This document shows positions 62,640 through 64,000 of a stretch of 64,000 bases of DNA, piece after piece. Where the stretch lies: contig NZ_RPHB01000001.1 of the NCBI RefSeq assembly GCF_019343195.1, forward strand, positions 186,001 to 250,000, read 5' to 3'. Within the stretch, counting starts at the first letter, position 1. The number at the start of each line of letters is the position of its first letter. A model generated the notes under the pieces. It did not search any database, was not told the origin of the DNA, and saw only the letters and a program-made list of their open reading frames with translations. The position numbers were made by a program, and so were the translations under genes. The DNA comes from Arthrospiribacter ruber (GTDB lineage: Bacteria; Bacteroidota; Bacteroidia; Cytophagales; Cyclobacteriaceae).

Positions 62640-64000
62640 ATGGATAGGAAATATACTATAGGGCTAATTCGATTTGTGTTTTTTTGGGCACTGCTGGGTT
62701 TATATTCACCAAATCTTTTAGCTCAAGTAATCATTCCGCGTGACGGATTTCCTTATTGTGAGCCGTTTACCAATTCCACTTTTAGGCAGAATACCATTTT
62801 AGGTGGAAGCCCCAATGTTCCGACACTTACTGCAGCTTCAGGCGAACATGCAGAAGGTGATGGTTTTTTGAGATTAACCAACAACAGTAACGACCAAAGA
62901 GGCTATGTATTCGTGGATTTACCCTTTTCTTCTGCATACGGCCTGAAGTTTTCCTTTGAATATTTCATGTATGGAGGATCCGGAGCCGATGGTATATCTG
63001 TTTTTCTTTTCGACGGAACCATTTCTTCAGGTGATTTTCAAATTGGTGGATGGGGAGGTTCATTGGGATATGCACCGATCAATGCCACTGATATTGTTCC
63101 GAATGCAGTTGATTTACCAGGTTTGAAAGGAGGCTATTTAGGCCTCGGTTTGGATGCCTTCAAAAATTGGGGGAACAATATGGAGGGAAGATTGGGAGGT
63201 TTTGATAATCCGAATGCACCGCCAGTTAACCTTTCTTTTATTCCTCCAAACAAGGAGTTTTTTCAGTCCATTGCGATTAGAGGGCCAGAGGTAGAAGATT
63301 ATAGATTTATCGCAGGCAAAAGGGTGTTGCATGGGCCTGACGATGAACCTAATCCAGCTGTTTTACTGCCACCTACTTCTTATCTGTATCCCAATGTCGC
63401 AGACATCAATAGGCGTTTTTCATTGGCTTCAGCTGTAAAGGCGGTTAATTGCGCAGTTGATGGCTATAGGAAGGTTTTTGTGAATCTAAAACCTGTTGGT
63501 GGTGGAAATTATTTGCTTTCGATTGATCTTTTGGTCACCTCAAATGGGTTTAGAAGGGTTGAACCTATAGTGACTGATATTCCTTATAATTTCCCTGCAC
63601 CAGAAAACCTTAAAATTGGATTTGCAGCCTCTACTGGAGGTCAAACCAACTTTCATGAAATCAGGAATGTAACGGTGGAGGTATCTGATTATTTGGCTAT
63701 TCCCATCCCTGAGGTGGATAATCTGAGAGCAGAGATCTGTGAAAATGAGGAGAATTTATTCGAATTTGATGTTACACTTACATCAGACAACTCCTTTGTA
63801 AGGTGCGTACAACTTTATGAAAACGACCCTCTAGCTCCAAACAATACTCCTCCAACAGGAGGAGATCCAAGTGATAATAATTGTGGTGCATCTGATGTGT
63901 GTATTGAAAAATGTAATCCTCAAAATAACTCAGTTTATTTACCTGGTAAGGGCACTTTTGTAGTGGAACTTGATGAGAACGTGGATTTAAGTGATGACGA
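62640..64000 (+). CDS. Secreted lectin-like protein, paralogue of the giant adhesin (3' end outside window)
   Basis: An ATG at 62640 opens a frame that stays open to the right edge (453 complete codons plus two bases). The signal peptide (about residues 1-28, ending SPNLLA-Q) is followed by VIIPRDGFPYCEPF, nearly the same as the start of the mature giant protein (IPRAGFPYCQPF), and by the same lectin-like blocks: GYVFVDLPFSSAYGLKFSFE, ADGISVFLFDGTIS, GGWGGSLGYAP and GLGLDAFKNWGNN. Later ENLKIGFAASTGGQ and the Cys-rich NNCGASDVCIEKCNPQ also match the paralogue. Length, repeats and sorting domain lie outside. Probably type IX-secreted as well. Confidence 0.92.
   Translation, partial: MDRKYTIGLIRFVFFWALLGLYSPNLLAQVIIPRDGFPYCEPFTNSTFRQNTILGGSPNVPTLTAASGEHAEGDGFLRLTNNSNDQRGYVFVDLPFSSAYGLKFSFEYFMYGGSGADGISVFLFDGTISSGDFQIGGWGGSLGYAPINATDIVPNAVDLPGLKGGYLGLGLDAFKNWGNNMEGRLGGFDNPNAPPVNLSFIPPNKEFFQSIAIRGPEVEDYRFIAGKRVLHGPDDEPNPAVLLPPTSYLYPNVADINRRFSLASAVKAVNCAVDGYRKVFVNLKPVGGGNYLLSIDLLVTSNGFRRVEPIVTDIPYNFPAPENLKIGFAASTGGQTNFHEIRNVTVEVSDYLAIPIPEVDNLRAEICENEENLFEFDVTLTSDNSFVRCVQLYENDPLAPNNTPPTGGDPSDNNCGASDVCIEKCNPQNNSVYLPGKGTFVVELDENVDLSDD

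Noticed and set aside
1-64000. CRISPR arrays, tRNA or rRNA genes, transposases, integrases
   Set aside because: No regularly spaced direct repeats, no cloverleaf or rRNA-like stretches and no mobile-element proteins were recognised.

Overview
The window is AT-rich DNA from a member of the phylum Bacteroidota, most likely a Cytophagales/Cyclobacteriaceae-type organism. Three things point there: a type IX secretion substrate with a gliding-motility-type C-terminal domain; promoters of the Bacteroidota TTG-N17-23-TAnnTTTG type; and genes without clear Shine-Dalgarno sites. It is almost wholly a surface-polysaccharide locus with cell-surface adhesin genes at its right end. The genus is an inference.

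Region 1 (1-10.7 kb) starts inside an epimerase gene and runs through tightly overlapping genes: a GT2, four GT4 glycosyltransferases, a Wzz-like chain-length protein, a Wzy/ligase-like membrane protein and a cytoplasmic beta-propeller-like protein. It meets a convergent secreted pectate-lyase-like gene, which in turn diverges from a Wzi-like outer-membrane capsule protein gene. A GT2 and a terminator follow.

Region 2 (13.4-50.1 kb) has ugd (UDP-glucuronate) and rmlA (dTDP-glucose), then a candidate promoter and a gene run of about 33.6 kb. This run carries a Wza-like export lipoprotein, a Wzc-like tyrosine kinase, a PglK/MsbA-like ABC exporter, many glycosyltransferases (GT4, GT8, GT47-like, unclassified GT-B) and a neuB-neuC-neuA nonulosonic acid block between two asparagine-synthetase-like amidotransferases. 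A third such amidotransferase lies further on. A second Wzy/ligase-like protein, an acyltransferase, a CapK/PaaK-like adenylate-forming enzyme, a second epimerase, a GNAT acetyltransferase, a polysaccharide deacetylase and a methyltransferase complete it. A strong hairpin terminator closes the run. The genes read as a pathway: make NDP-sugars and CMP-nonulosonate, assemble a lipid-linked repeat, flip, polymerise, export through Wza/Wzc, and decorate.

Region 3 (50.3-53.8 kb) is a compact four-gene module: NodU/SxtI-type O-carbamoyltransferase, SGNH hydrolase, a 49-residue DUF5989-like membrane protein and a SxtJ-like membrane protein.

Region 4 (54.0-64.0 kb) holds a 2431-residue type IX-secreted lectin-like protein built from a roughly 270-residue repeating supermodule, a reverse-strand GT61 gene, and the start of a second, paralogous secreted protein that runs off the right edge.

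No rRNA, tRNA, CRISPR array, transposase or integrase was seen.
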